A stretch of DNA of 54,150 bases from Chitinilyticum aquatile DSM 21506 (GCF_000430805.1 NZ_AUMS01000018.1:1-54150); one strand, 5' to 3'. Counted from the stretch's first letter, positions 44,072-52,607 are shown. Notes: generated by a model not told the origin, from the letters alone. Program-made: numbers and translations.

Positions 44072-45580
44072 TTAGTTTTTATTGCTTAGATTTAGTTTCG
44101 AATTACTAAATTCACTCCACAGCCGAACCATGGCATAGGTATCGAGCTTGCAATATGTCAGTAGCTGCTGCTCGATTTGCTGTTTTTGTTCCGGGCTGGT
44201 TTCGCTTGCAATGGCTTCCAGATAGGCGTCCATGGCCATGCTGCCATCCTGAACGCCATGCAGATCGTCGTAGCTGAGCTCCGGGCACAGCGCAGGCAGC
44301 ACGGCCTTGATGCTCCAGCTTCCATGCTGGTTGGGGTGGTAATAGTGTTCACGGGCGATGGGCAGCAGATCCACAATCCGCTCATTCAGAGCAAGTAATG
44401 GCTCAGAAAACTCGGGAAAACGTTCGGCAAGCTCGTTGATACGGCCTTTTTCGAACGCCTGGTAGTAAACAAAAATCGGGCCTTCCTTGCCGCATGCTGC
44501 AAGCAGCGAACGTACTAGTTTTTCGGCCGGGTCGTTGCCGGAGATATCCAGAAACTCGCTGTGCTCGATATGCCCGGCACCCAGCATCCGGTGCACGCTG
44601 AACTGGAAGGGAGTTTTTTGATAGGGGCGAGTACCTGCCCAGATCGGTACGGCAAAAGAGATGGTTTCAAAGTCCAGAAAATAGGCCGGAAGCTGAAAGC
44701 CGGATAGGGCTCTGGCGGTGGCCTGCTGATCGAAAAATACCGTTCCCGACAAGGTGGCGTACTTCACCCGTTTTTGCTGCTTGTTCAGCAGATCATCCGG
44801 AACATCCCGTAGTTCTGTAATGCCGTGTTGCTCCAAATAGCTGGATAGTGAGGGACTGGGGCGTGGTAGCCAATGAATCGGGTGGATTGCCTTCTGCTGA
44901 TTGCGAAAGCAGTAGTCTGAAAAACCGCATTTGTAGGGCGTTTCACATTGGCTACCCGTCTTCATCTGTGGTTCATTTTCTTGAGAAACTGTCTCCTTGG
45001 CTGCCTTGATCCAGCTGGCTACTTCTCCAGCACGCGCAATGGTTTCGTCGGTCAGGTCGTGTTCAACGAGCAGCCCGTGGTAATCCCCATTGCCGGGATA
45101 TATCCATTCCTTGTCCAGGTGTGCTACTACCGTCTTGTTTAGTGGCAGGCCGGCCTGTCTGGCTATATAGGCCTGGATGGCAATTTCGTCGCGGTGATAA
45201 TCCTTCACATGTGTGGTGGATTTCAGTTCAAACATATCCCAGCCACCTGCATTGCCTTGCTGTGCCGGCAATAAGAGATCACTGAAAATCATCACATTTT
45301 CGGCTTCCAATGCCGCTTCAAAAAGGGGCTGCTCAGACGTCAAGCTATTCGAGGTTTGCACCAGTTTTTCGCTGAATCCGTCTGCAATATGATCAATATG
45401 AACCCCCTTGGTCTGTGGGTCATAATGCTGGCGAGCCAAGCCACCCACCAGGTAGCCACAGGCTAAGCTGGCCTGACTTTTGTCCGATTCATTTTGCAAT
45501 TCTGGGTGGTGAACCTCAATCCAGACTCGCTTCGGGCATTGGCGGTAAGCCATGATTTTTGATTTGGATAGCGATGGCAT
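44072..45580 (-). CDS. DUF2779 protein: Cas4-like nuclease plus DEDD exonuclease
   Basis: 502 residues from the ATG at 45580; the upstream GTG at 45610 would overlap the PP2C gene. The N-terminal 230 residues are a RecB/Cas4-type nuclease with an Fe-S cluster: C15 (YRQCPKRVW), D101 (MIFSDLLL), E118-x-K120 (FELKST), then C212, C218 and C224 (CETPYKCGFSDYC). The C-terminal half is the DUF2779 DnaQ-like exonuclease, YFLDFETIS (D, E about 302-304), YYQAFEKGRI and YCKLDTYAMVRLW (final Tyr/Asp about 477-481). Two nucleases in one chain argue for DNA degradation or processing. It lies 16 bp after the PP2C gene. Confidence 0.87.
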   Translation of the reverse strand: MPSLSKSKIMAYRQCPKRVWIEVHHPELQNESDKSQASLACGYLVGGLARQHYDPQTKGVHIDHIADGFSEKLVQTSNSLTSEQPLFEAALEAENVMIFSDLLLPAQQGNAGGWDMFELKSTTHVKDYHRDEIAIQAYIARQAGLPLNKTVVAHLDKEWIYPGNGDYHGLLVEHDLTDETIARAGEVASWIKAAKETVSQENEPQMKTGSQCETPYKCGFSDYCFRNQQKAIHPIHWLPRPSPSLSSYLEQHGITELRDVPDDLLNKQQKRVKYATLSGTVFFDQQATARALSGFQLPAYFLDFETISFAVPIWAGTRPYQKTPFQFSVHRMLGAGHIEHSEFLDISGNDPAEKLVRSLLAACGKEGPIFVYYQAFEKGRINELAERFPEFSEPLLALNERIVDLLPIAREHYYHPNQHGSWSIKAVLPALCPELSYDDLHGVQDGSMAMDAYLEAIASETSPEQKQQIEQQLLTYCKLDTYAMVRLWSEFSNSKLNLSNKN

Positions 45581-45596
45581 GGGATGCTCTGTCAAA

Positions 45597-46370
45597 TTAG
45601 TGGTCAGCACTCGATGACTGGATCGTGGCCAGAATGATGCTCAGGTTATCCGGCGCACCGCGCCGCAATACTTCATTGCTCCAGCAGGTCACTTGTTCGG
45701 ACAGGGCGAGTTCCGGGTTGAAAAGTTCTTGCAATACATCGTCGGCCCATATGTCGTGTACACCGTCGCTGCACAGCAGAAAACTGTCATCTGCATGCGT
45801 GGTGATATCGCGCTAATGCAGCTGGAAGTCCGGGACTTCAGGATCGGCGACCAGGGCGCTCTCCAGGATGTAGTAGATGGAGGCATATTCTTCGCCCACC
45901 CGGGCTTCGCCGTTGGCAATCAGTGTGTTCAGAAAAGTATGGTCATGGCTTAACTGCTGCCAGACGCCTGCTGCGACGATGTGATAAATGCGGATATCGC
46001 CCGCGTTGTAGACGTATGCACGGTCATCTGTGCTGGCCTGCATGGCGATGGTGGTGCTGGTGCCAAATGTTTTGTCGCGGCCATAACGGTAGGCGAGTGC
46101 AATTTGCAATTGGCGAACCAGTTTCCCGTCTGGAGTTTCGCCAGCGGCAATTGCACCGGCTAGTTGTTCCAGAACCAGTCGGCTGACCAGTTGGGCTTGC
46201 GGACTGGAGGCGATGCCATCTGCCACTGCCAGCACCAGATCCTCACCATGATTCCGGCATTGCGCCACGGGCAGTGTTGCCTGCAGGAATACTTCATGGT
46301 GGATGAGCAGGGCATCCTGTTGCTGGCTGGAGCTGCCTTTGTTCTGGCAGAATGAGATATCAAAAATCAT
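45597..46370 (-). pseudogene. PP2C-like protein phosphatase with in-frame amber codon
   Basis: Starts MIFDISFCQNKGSSSQQQDA at 46370. PP2C motifs before the stop are VLAVADGIAS (metal-binding D51-G52) and GTSTTIAMQ. A TAG at 45813-45815 interrupts the frame after 185 codons. Reading on in the same frame gives SFLLCSDGVHD (metal-binding Asp) and GAPDNLSIIL, both essential PP2C motifs, ending at TAA 45597-45599. The single lesion suggests recent loss or translational read-through. It is the first gene of the operon, divergent from the WYL regulator. Confidence 0.82.
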
Positions 46371-46410
46371 GAGTTACATTACCCTGCTCTTGATAATTTC
46401 CCGTCAAATA

Positions 46411-46438
46411 ATTACATCACATCTTATTGGTGTGTAAT
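46411..46438. promoter_or_regulatory. palindrome between the PP2C operon and the WYL gene
   Basis: ATTACATCAC-N9-GTGTGTAAT is a near-perfect inverted repeat in the 209-bp divergent intergenic region, about 40 bp from the PP2C start. This is where a WYL-HTH repressor would be expected to bind. Confidence 0.5.
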
Positions 46439-46579
46439 ATATGGATCAACATTAACTCGGCTTCCTCTCCGGTTTAATAGCCAGTATCGCAGTGACTTTG
46501 GACATTAAGTGTCTGGCTGAAATAGCATGATGTTTGGTGGACGGATGCCCCGGGTAACGTCCAGGAAGGAGGGCAGAAC

Positions 46580-47596
46580 TTGCCGAAAAATACGACGACC
46601 GATATTTCAGAGCGGCGCCAGGCGCTGCTGGATTTTTTGCCTGTTGAGAACAATGGAGTTCCCGGCCATAACTCTGCCAGTCTCGAAGCATGGGCAAAGA
46701 CATTGGATCCGCAGGTCAGTTACAAGACAATTAAGCGCGATCTGGAAGCGCTGCTGGCGTTGCAGAGGGTGGTGTGCGAAGAGGCCAGCGGCCACAAACG
46801 CTGGTGGCGTGCGCGTGGAGGCAGAAGCTACCAGCCGATGAGTCGTCATGAGGCGTTCCTGCATGGGCTGGTCAATCAGCGCTTGAATCATCTCCTGCCA
46901 GCAAGCCTGTTCCAAGCCCTGCAGCCGGCCATGCAGCAGGCTGAAAGCACATTGGCCAGACCGGATTTGCAGCAAGAACGATCCTGGTTCGACAAGGTGC
47001 AGTCTGCACCGGGCTTGTTGCCGCCTCCGGTCATCGAGCCGGAGTTGATGCAAACAATTATCAGCGCCCTGCTAAATGAACACTGGTTGTTGGCGTGCTA
47101 TAAGAAGCGAGATCAGCAGGTGCAGGATGCCAAGCGTCTGATGCCACTGGGCATCGCCGAGGTGGATAACATCTATTATCTGGTGGCGCGCTACGACGGC
47201 TATGACGACAACCGTCATCTTCGGATTGACCGCTTCATTTCAGCGCAGGAACTGGATGAACCATTCAGTTATCCCCGCGATTTCTGCTTAAGAAATTACC
47301 TAGCCAGTGGAGCCTTTCGCTACATACAAGGTGAACCGATTGCGCTGAAGCTGCAGATGGGACGCTATACCAGTCAGCACCTGATCGACCAGCCCTTGTC
47401 GGATGACATGGATATCCAAGCCGACGGCGAGAAGGATTGCATTGTCACGGCGACGGTGAGCGACGATGACCGCCTGTTCTGGTGGCTGTTGGCGATGGGG
47501 GAGAACGTGATTGTCCTTGAACCTGCTTCACTGCGAACCCGGATGATCGAAATGCTTCAAGCCATGCAGGATAATTACCGGCCAAGAGGGCAGTAG
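46580..47596 (+). CDS. WYL-domain transcriptional regulator
   Basis: 338 residues from a TTG start with AAGGAGGG seven bases upstream, one of the best ribosome binding sites here. An N-terminal winged HTH (about 10-75, with LDPQVSYKTIKRDLEALLAL) is followed by a WYL domain around 165-235 (NIYYLVARYDGYDDNRHLRI) and a WCX-like tail. This is the architecture of BrxR/CapW-type repressors that silence defence operons. It is divergent from the PP2C-DUF2779 operon and likely controls it through the palindrome between them. Confidence 0.87.
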   Translation: MPKNTTTDISERRQALLDFLPVENNGVPGHNSASLEAWAKTLDPQVSYKTIKRDLEALLALQRVVCEEASGHKRWWRARGGRSYQPMSRHEAFLHGLVNQRLNHLLPASLFQALQPAMQQAESTLARPDLQQERSWFDKVQSAPGLLPPPVIEPELMQTIISALLNEHWLLACYKKRDQQVQDAKRLMPLGIAEVDNIYYLVARYDGYDDNRHLRIDRFISAQELDEPFSYPRDFCLRNYLASGAFRYIQGEPIALKLQMGRYTSQHLIDQPLSDDMDIQADGEKDCIVTATVSDDDRLFWWLLAMGENVIVLEPASLRTRMIEMLQAMQDNYRPRGQ

Positions 47597-48104
47597 GTAT
47601 GAAGCAATACAGATTCGCAGCTTACCGAACCAATGCGGTGCAAACCTCCGTCCTATGAACTTGAAAGACGCCTGCTGAACACTGGGGCATCCAGCGCAGT
47701 AATCGATCAGAACGCGACCGATTCGGCTTTTCGCCGTGAGGGCGAAGAGGAATACCGGAAATCAAGCGTCTGCTGTTGCTCAACGATCTATTGCCCGATG
47801 ACCTGTTCGTTGAACATTGCGCTGTTTCTCTCTAGCAGCAAACCCGTTGTGGATGTAGCCATCCACCTTGGCCCTCCCGCTGGCCTGGTGTTGGATTCGT
47901 AAACGGAGCCGCCACTTTGCTGACGTGCCGGCGGGGATAAATTGGAATGCATCCATCAGTCAGCAGGGCTGGAGGCTTTCCATAAGCATGAGGTGCGCAA
48001 TGTCATGCACCCCTACAATCCCGGCCGAAAAACTGACCCGCCGGTCGTTTAATGTCCAGTCTTATGGCTATCGTTGCGTCATTAATCAACGACAGGCGAA
48101 AAAC
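47597..48104. other. decayed region after the WYL gene
   Basis: About 500 bp without a convincing gene. Short coding-like pieces (for example AFRREGEEEYRK, then IKRLLLLNDLLPDDLFVEHC in another frame at 47705-47835) suggest a dead gene. Nothing else is recognised. Confidence 0.45.
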
Positions 48105-48356
48105 ATGGCACAGAATTCGTCAGGCTGGTCACAACAAGCCCAATGGATTACGCGCGAAACGCTGGATGATGTCCGTAGCGGGTTTTGTTTGCTGCCCTGC
48201 CCTACTCTGCACTTCAAGCACAGGCAAGGCCAGTTCGCCACCTCATCTGTAGAGGAATTGCAAGCCGGCATGTTGATACTCACCGAGGAAGGTGGTCGGC
48301 AACAGCTTTATGCTTCGGTCGAGGATCTGCTGGCCGCGGGCTGGGTAATTGACTGA
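48105..48356 (+). CDS. hypothetical 83-residue protein, paralogue A
   Basis: MAQNSSGWSQQAQWITRETL... is 83 residues from the ATG at 48105, with ACAGG upstream. It shares most positions with the 83-residue product of 53536-53787: both have QAQWITRETL, LLP.PTL.FK, QGQFAT, LQAG, GGRQ and end LLA.GWVID. A small, compact domain, not membrane-bound. Two copies of equal length 5.4 kb apart imply duplication and a conserved role, but the family is unknown to me. Confidence 0.65.
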   Translation: MAQNSSGWSQQAQWITRETLDDVRSGFCLLPCPTLHFKHRQGQFATSSVEELQAGMLILTEEGGRQQLYASVEDLLAAGWVID

Positions 48357-48419
48357 TAGCAGATACGACTAGCCGAGCAAAGGGTGTTCTACGTGGGCTA
48401 GTAAAAATAAGGGAAATGC

Positions 48420-49130
48420 GTGCAAACCTATTCCAGTCCGATGATCGAATCACTGTACGACAGCAACCTGCAGGAAAAGATGACTTTGCACCCGCTAGGT
48501 GTGCGCAGTTGCGAAGTCACTAAGAAACTATCCGGGCTCCTCTCGCATTGTGAAACGGAAGGTGATGCTGCGCTCGCCATCATTCTGGCTGATCGCGATG
48601 ACACAGAGACTCGCAGCCAATTACGACAACTGATGCTCACACAGCACCACATACGCTGCCTGTTAATCTGGCTGAATCCCCTCCACACGCCCATGGCCGT
48701 CAGCAAGCTACCGTATCCGCAGGTATGGGTTGATGAACCCGAGCAGCCAGGTTATCTGACTGGTGAAGAGCAACTTGCAGCGCTGATACAACTGTATACC
48801 AAACCGGCGCTGATCGAACTCTGGCCCAGCCAGATCAAGGATTCACTAGATGCCCACACCCGGGTTGTAATCCGCCAGCAGGTTTATAAGCCCGGTGAAG
48901 ATATCGTACAGCTCAGCAGTCGCCTCCTGACCAACTTGCCGAGCCATCGACCAGCCCACTCGGTGATGTGCCAATTCCGCGGAGCACCCTCCGTTATGAA
49001 GCGTAGCGAAGTCATAGGTTGCATGCGACTTTTGGAGCAATGCAGCGACAACGATGCGATCATCCGCTTTGGTGTGGCCTACACAACAGAAACCACGCTA
49101 ACAGCGACGTACATGTTACTGATGTATTGA
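48420..49130 (+). CDS. FtsZ/tubulin-like protein lacking the GTP-binding signature
   Basis: 236 residues from a GTG at 48420 with AAGGG upstream; the ATG at 48441 is an alternative. The C-terminal third resembles the FtsZ C-terminal domain in order and spacing: SSRLLTNLPSHRPAHSVMC, FRGAPSVMKRSEVIGCMRLL and DNDAIIRFGVAYTTETTLTA correspond to the SPLL...GA.GVL..I.GG.dl.l.Ev and I.FG...d strands. The N-terminal part shows strand/helix alternation (ALAIILADRDDTETRSQLRQ) but no GGGTGTG loop. It could be a polymerisation-poisoning relative of FtsZ. Similarity is by eye and tentative. Confidence 0.45.
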   Translation: MQTYSSPMIESLYDSNLQEKMTLHPLGVRSCEVTKKLSGLLSHCETEGDAALAIILADRDDTETRSQLRQLMLTQHHIRCLLIWLNPLHTPMAVSKLPYPQVWVDEPEQPGYLTGEEQLAALIQLYTKPALIELWPSQIKDSLDAHTRVVIRQQVYKPGEDIVQLSSRLLTNLPSHRPAHSVMCQFRGAPSVMKRSEVIGCMRLLEQCSDNDAIIRFGVAYTTETTLTATYMLLMY

Positions 49131-49134
49131 CGTC

Positions 49135-49190
49135 CTCCCCCTCCTCTCTCTCACCCTCGCCGGTCTCAAGACCGGAAAGGAGGGGGTGAT
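49135..49190 (-). repeat. structured end of an IS200/IS605-type element
   Basis: A C-rich/G-rich pair (CCTCCCCCTCC... and GGAGGGGG) encloses a tight hairpin CCGGTCTCAAGACCGG (49160-49175). It lies just downstream of the TnpB remnant, where the right end and guide-RNA region of such elements is found. Confidence 0.5.
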
Positions 49191-49209
49191 GTCTACTGCG
49201 TCTGACTAC

Positions 49210-49480
49210 TTAAGCGGCCTGATTGCTTTGTCGGGTTCCTGTTGCTGACGGCATTACCGCTCCGTTCACTTCAAAGACTAACCGAGCACAGTCCTGCCCT
49301 TCACTACACAGCATGACTTCGCCGCGGCGAAGCACATTGATCGCGCCAACCACATCGGCGTTGTTTTCGTAACCATACGCCACACGCTCGAATCGTCTTG
49401 TGTGTGTCGGTTCTCTGCCGTCACATGCCTACTGCACGGACAAGTCTGAGCCGCCTTCATCTTCCGAAACAACCCAACGA
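49210..49480 (-). pseudogene. IS605-type TnpB, C-terminal remnant
   Basis: Two frames give a recognisable TnpB end. The first is FRKMKAAQTCPCSRHVTAEN then RHTQ (first half of the zinc finger). After a frameshift the second is FERVAYGYENNADVVGAINV then LRRG, and further SEGQDCARLVFEVNGAVMPS, TGTRQSNQAA and a stop at 49210-49212. The RuvC-like body and N-terminus are missing. Confidence 0.75.
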
Positions 49481-49491
49481 GATTGAAGCAG

Positions 49492-50265
49492 ATGACACAA
49501 AAAAAGCCAGCAAGGCCCGACAGGAAATGTGATGCAGAGCTATGCTGCCGAATCAAGCAAACTGGGCTTATTCCGCATCTAACGTTTGACACATGGGTCA
49601 GCGGCATCAGCAACCAGCAAGCAGAAGCTGCGGTGCAGCACATCATGGAATGCCGCAATAACACACCACTATACATATACGGTGGCATTGGCCTTGGCAA
49701 AACGCATCTTATGCATGCTGCTGGCCATCGAATTCACCAACTCAGCCCTGGATTGAACATTCGCTCTCTCAGTGCAGAACGACTCGAACTGGAGTTGCTT
49801 CAAGCCATCCGAGAAAAGACGATTGATAACTACCGGGAAATCTCCTCATCAATTGACCTGTTTCTCCTAGACAGCATCCATTTCCTTGCTAGTCGCGTTC
49901 CAGTACAGGAAGAGGTACTCCGTCTTTTCAAAATAATGCAGGACAACGGCCACAGGATCATCATCACTGGCGAGAGTAGGCCCGCCGAGATACCCGACCT
50001 GCAGACTCGCCTTGTTGATTACCTGTCTGCAGGAGAAATGGTAGATATTCGATCGCCTGATCACGACATGCGCGTCAAAATTTTGTTGAAAGCAGCTGCG
50101 GTCAATCAGGATACGATCGATGACCAAGTGGCCGAATTCATTGCTGCACGCTTTCACGACTGTACCCGTGAATTACTCGGCGCCCTGATACGGGTACAAG
50201 CGTATGCACGCCTTATTCAACAGCCAATCACCTGCACGCTCGCGCAGTCTATATTAGGTGATTAG
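49492..50265 (+). CDS. DnaA-like AAA+ protein without the DNA-binding domain
   Basis: 257 residues from the ATG at 49492 (a TTG at 49483 is in frame). The DnaA domain III layout is clear: HLTFDTWVSGISNQQAEAAV, Walker A YGGIGLGKTHLMHAAGH (64-71), Walker B LFLLDSIHFLA (D127, with Ser replacing the second Asp), sensor RIIITGESRPAEI and the Box VI region LQTRLVDYLSAGEMVDI. Domain IV with its HTH is absent; the protein ends after the lid subdomain. This is the plan of Hda-type regulators rather than of initiators. Its start abuts the TnpB remnant. Confidence 0.8.
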   Translation: MTQKKPARPDRKCDAELCCRIKQTGLIPHLTFDTWVSGISNQQAEAAVQHIMECRNNTPLYIYGGIGLGKTHLMHAAGHRIHQLSPGLNIRSLSAERLELELLQAIREKTIDNYREISSSIDLFLLDSIHFLASRVPVQEEVLRLFKIMQDNGHRIIITGESRPAEIPDLQTRLVDYLSAGEMVDIRSPDHDMRVKILLKAAAVNQDTIDDQVAEFIAARFHDCTRELLGALIRVQAYARLIQQPITCTLAQSILGD

Positions 50266-50321
50266 CTGTCCACTCCCGCTTGATTGATTACACCCTTTTT
50301 GAATAACTCGGGCCTTTGCTT

Positions 50322-50402
50322 CTACCAGTGCTTCATCGCTTGAAGCGGGGATTGATGCTGCAGTGCCCGTTGTGGCAGATGCTGGTTAAAGGTTGTGCAG
50401 AA
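50322..50402 (-). pseudogene. IS481-like transposase C-terminal stub
   Basis: Reads CTTFNQHLPQRALQHQSPLQ then AMKHW and a stop at 50322-50324, the C-terminal signature of IS481/IS3-type integrases. Related to the stub at 20111-20218. It abuts an IS256-type fragment. Confidence 0.6.
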
Positions 50403-50454
50403 TTTTGTGCAGACGGTCTTTTGGCAGGACACCGCCGCATTGATCGGAAACACC

Positions 50455-51109
50455 ATGACTACTCCTAAACACGCTATCTCAGATGAACTACTGAACAGCT
50501 TGCTGGCCAACTATCAGAAACCCGAAGACCTCATCGGCGAGAATGGACTGTTCAAACAGTTAACCAAGCCGATCATCAAAAAAGCCCTCGAAGTCGAAAT
50601 GGCCGAGCACCTCGGCCGCGACAAACAGCAGCCGGTCACCAATCCTGCCGGCAATACCCGCAATGGCCGCAGCCGCAAAACGCTCAAGGGCGAGTTGGGT
50701 GTCTTGCCCATCGACATTCCACGCGACCGGCATGGCACCTTCGAGCCGCAATTGATCCCCAAGACCAGACCCGCAGGACCGGTTTCGACGACAAAATCCG
50801 CTCACTTCACGCCCGCGGCATGACGGCACGGCAAATTCAGGCGCATCTGGAGGAAATGTATGGTGCCGAGGTATCACCCAGCCTAATTCCTTCCGTTACT
50901 GAAGCGGTGATGAAGGACGCCAAGGCTTGACAGTCCCGCCCGCTGGATCGCGTCTGCCCGATCGTCTACCTCGACTGCATCCACGTCAATGTCCGTGACG
51001 GCGCAGTGCGCAACAAAGCCATCTATCTGACGCTGGGCGTCGATCTGGCCGGAGAAAAGGAAGTGCTGAGACTGTGGATTGGGCAAAATGAGGGAGCGAG
51101 ATTCTGGCT
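50455..51109 (+). pseudogene. IS256-family transposase, truncated and frameshifted
   Basis: Begins MTTPKHAISDELLNSLLANY at 50455 and keeps the N-terminal region through FEPQLIPK. One base is lost near 50765, after which the true frame continues as RPAGPVSTTKSAHF in the shifted reading. The correct frame is readable again as MTARQIQAHLEEMYGAEVSP (from 50820), a stop replaces the Trp codon near 50928, and LDCIHVNVRDGAVRNKAIYL (with catalytic Asp) and LWIGQNEGARFWLN follow. It ends at about 51109 in foreign sequence, so the catalytic C-terminus is gone. Confidence 0.85.
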
Positions 51110-51381
51110 AAACGCCCGCCGCTTATCCGAAGGGACTGTAAGGCACTTGGGCCGATCAAAGACTAAGCTCGGAAAAGATGCCCCAGTGACTCTAGGGAAA
51201 ACAAACAACCCTATAGTAAAAAATCTGTACGAGAGTTTGCCATTGGTATACTGGTCATAGGACAGAACTAGGGCAGATCCAATGCTCGACAAGCATCGTT
51301 GTTACGAGCGAGAAAGATGTCAATTAGCACTGTGTAACCGCCAAGGTATCCAGTTACCAGTAATGAGAATAGGAGTTCGCT

Positions 51382-51534
51382 ATGGCCTTCAAGTTGGCCC
51401 TTGCCTTCATGGGGATCACACTGATTTACGCCTTTGGCATCCTTGGATTCTTCATGTACATCGCTGCACGTAATAAGCGTCAGGCCGCTGAACTGGAGCG
51501 AAATCACGCGAATGAAAATCTGGATCCTAAGTGA
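51382..51534 (+). CDS. 50-residue single-pass membrane protein
   Basis: MAFKLALAFMGITLIYAFGI... has one long hydrophobic helix (about residues 3-28) and a charged C-terminal tail (RNKRQAAELERNHANENLDP). TAGGAG lies six bases upstream. Its end overlaps the metallophosphoesterase start by 23 nt, which supports it being a real, coupled gene. The 270 bp before it (51110-51381) hold no other gene that I can support. Confidence 0.6.
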   Translation: MAFKLALAFMGITLIYAFGILGFFMYIAARNKRQAAELERNHANENLDPK

Positions 51535-52270
51535 CCTTCATATCGACATTTATCCCTTCCAAGTCGAAGAGCCTGATGCTGATCTAGCCATCATTGCAGG
51601 AGATGTTTCGGAAGGGTTTAAGGGTTTGCAGTGGGTGCGCCGTAACATCAAAAACATGCCCACCCTTTACGTTCCTGGTAATCATGAATATTACGGGGAA
51701 TGCCTCGAACAACACGACGCGCTGATGTGTGCACTGCAGCATCAATCTCCAAGCGTTCTGCAATGTCGTAGCGTCATTCATGGCGATGTACGCTTTTTAG
51801 GCTGCACCCTTTGGACCGATTACCAGCTCTTTGGATCTGAGCAACAACTTCTTGCCATGATCGAATCCGAGCGCCGGTTAACAGACCACCGCATGATCCG
51901 CAGCGATACAGCAGGCCTACTTCGTCTGTTCAGTTCCGCAGATGCACTTGCCATCCACCAGCAACACCGGCAATGGCTGAGTGAAGCGCTGGCAATACCC
52001 TTTCATGGCAAAACAGTGGTCATCACTCACCATGCTCCGCACCCTGGCAGTGTGCATCCACGATTTGCCGATTCAACCCTGTCCGCAGCCTTCGCTTCCA
52101 ACCTTGCGGAACTCATGGACGGTGTGGATTTGTGGGTACATGGCCATTGCCATGACAATTCCGATTATGTGATCGGAAAGACGCGGATCATCTGCAATCC
52201 AAGGGGATACGTCTCCCATAACCGCGTGGAAAACCCTGCATTCCAGGACACGCTGATCGTTGAGCTTTGA
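51512..52270 (+). CDS. calcineurin-like metallophosphoesterase
   Basis: 252 residues from the ATG at 51512 (MKIWILSDLHIDI); the frame upstream is not used. The dinuclear metal site is complete: D8-x-H10 (SDLH), D31 (AGDVSEG), N57-H58 (GNHEYY), a later His (VITHHAPH) and GHCH near residue 217. Substrates could be cyclic nucleotides, phosphoproteins or DNA. The start overlaps the small membrane protein gene, so the two are coupled, and the BPSL0761-type gene follows 26 bp later. Confidence 0.88.
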   Translation: MKIWILSDLHIDIYPFQVEEPDADLAIIAGDVSEGFKGLQWVRRNIKNMPTLYVPGNHEYYGECLEQHDALMCALQHQSPSVLQCRSVIHGDVRFLGCTLWTDYQLFGSEQQLLAMIESERRLTDHRMIRSDTAGLLRLFSSADALAIHQQHRQWLSEALAIPFHGKTVVITHHAPHPGSVHPRFADSTLSAAFASNLAELMDGVDLWVHGHCHDNSDYVIGKTRIICNPRGYVSHNRVENPAFQDTLIVEL

Positions 52271-52296
52271 ATCTTTCAAATTTTGGGAGTAACGAG

Positions 52297-52590
52297 ATGA
52301 CCATGCCTTCAGAACGAACTTTAGCAGTTCTGAAAACGAGAGAGTTTCTACAAAACCTAATCAAGAACACGGAAACACCTGAATACATCCGACATGAGGC
52401 GAAGTGGCTCTTACGACACTATCCGGATGCAACCGATATCAAGATCGTGGCTCAGGCAATGCAGACAATGAGATCCTCACTCCCGGCCGGACCGGTATTT
52501 TGCATTGATGACCCATTCTGCCCGACGCTGAGCAAATACTTCCCTCAAGAGGCACTGGCAAACGTAAGCAAGGTACAAGAAAATCCCTAA
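52297..52590 (+). CDS. BPSL0761-family protein
   Basis: 97 residues from the ATG at 52297, with GGGAG eight bases upstream. The N-terminus MTMPSERTLAVLKTREFLQN and the EAKWLLRHYPDATDI block match what I recall of the BPSL0761 family, small proteins found in beta- and gammaproteobacterial islands. No function is established. Probably in one transcript with the metallophosphoesterase. Confidence 0.7.
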   Translation: MTMPSERTLAVLKTREFLQNLIKNTETPEYIRHEAKWLLRHYPDATDIKIVAQAMQTMRSSLPAGPVFCIDDPFCPTLSKYFPQEALANVSKVQENP

Positions 52591-52607
52591 TCTCACAGCT
52601 CGCCTGA

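Noticed and set aside
47633..47902. 89-residue frame after the WYL gene
   Set aside because: Coding-like pieces change frame near 47760 and the start lacks a ribosome binding site; treated as a decayed gene.
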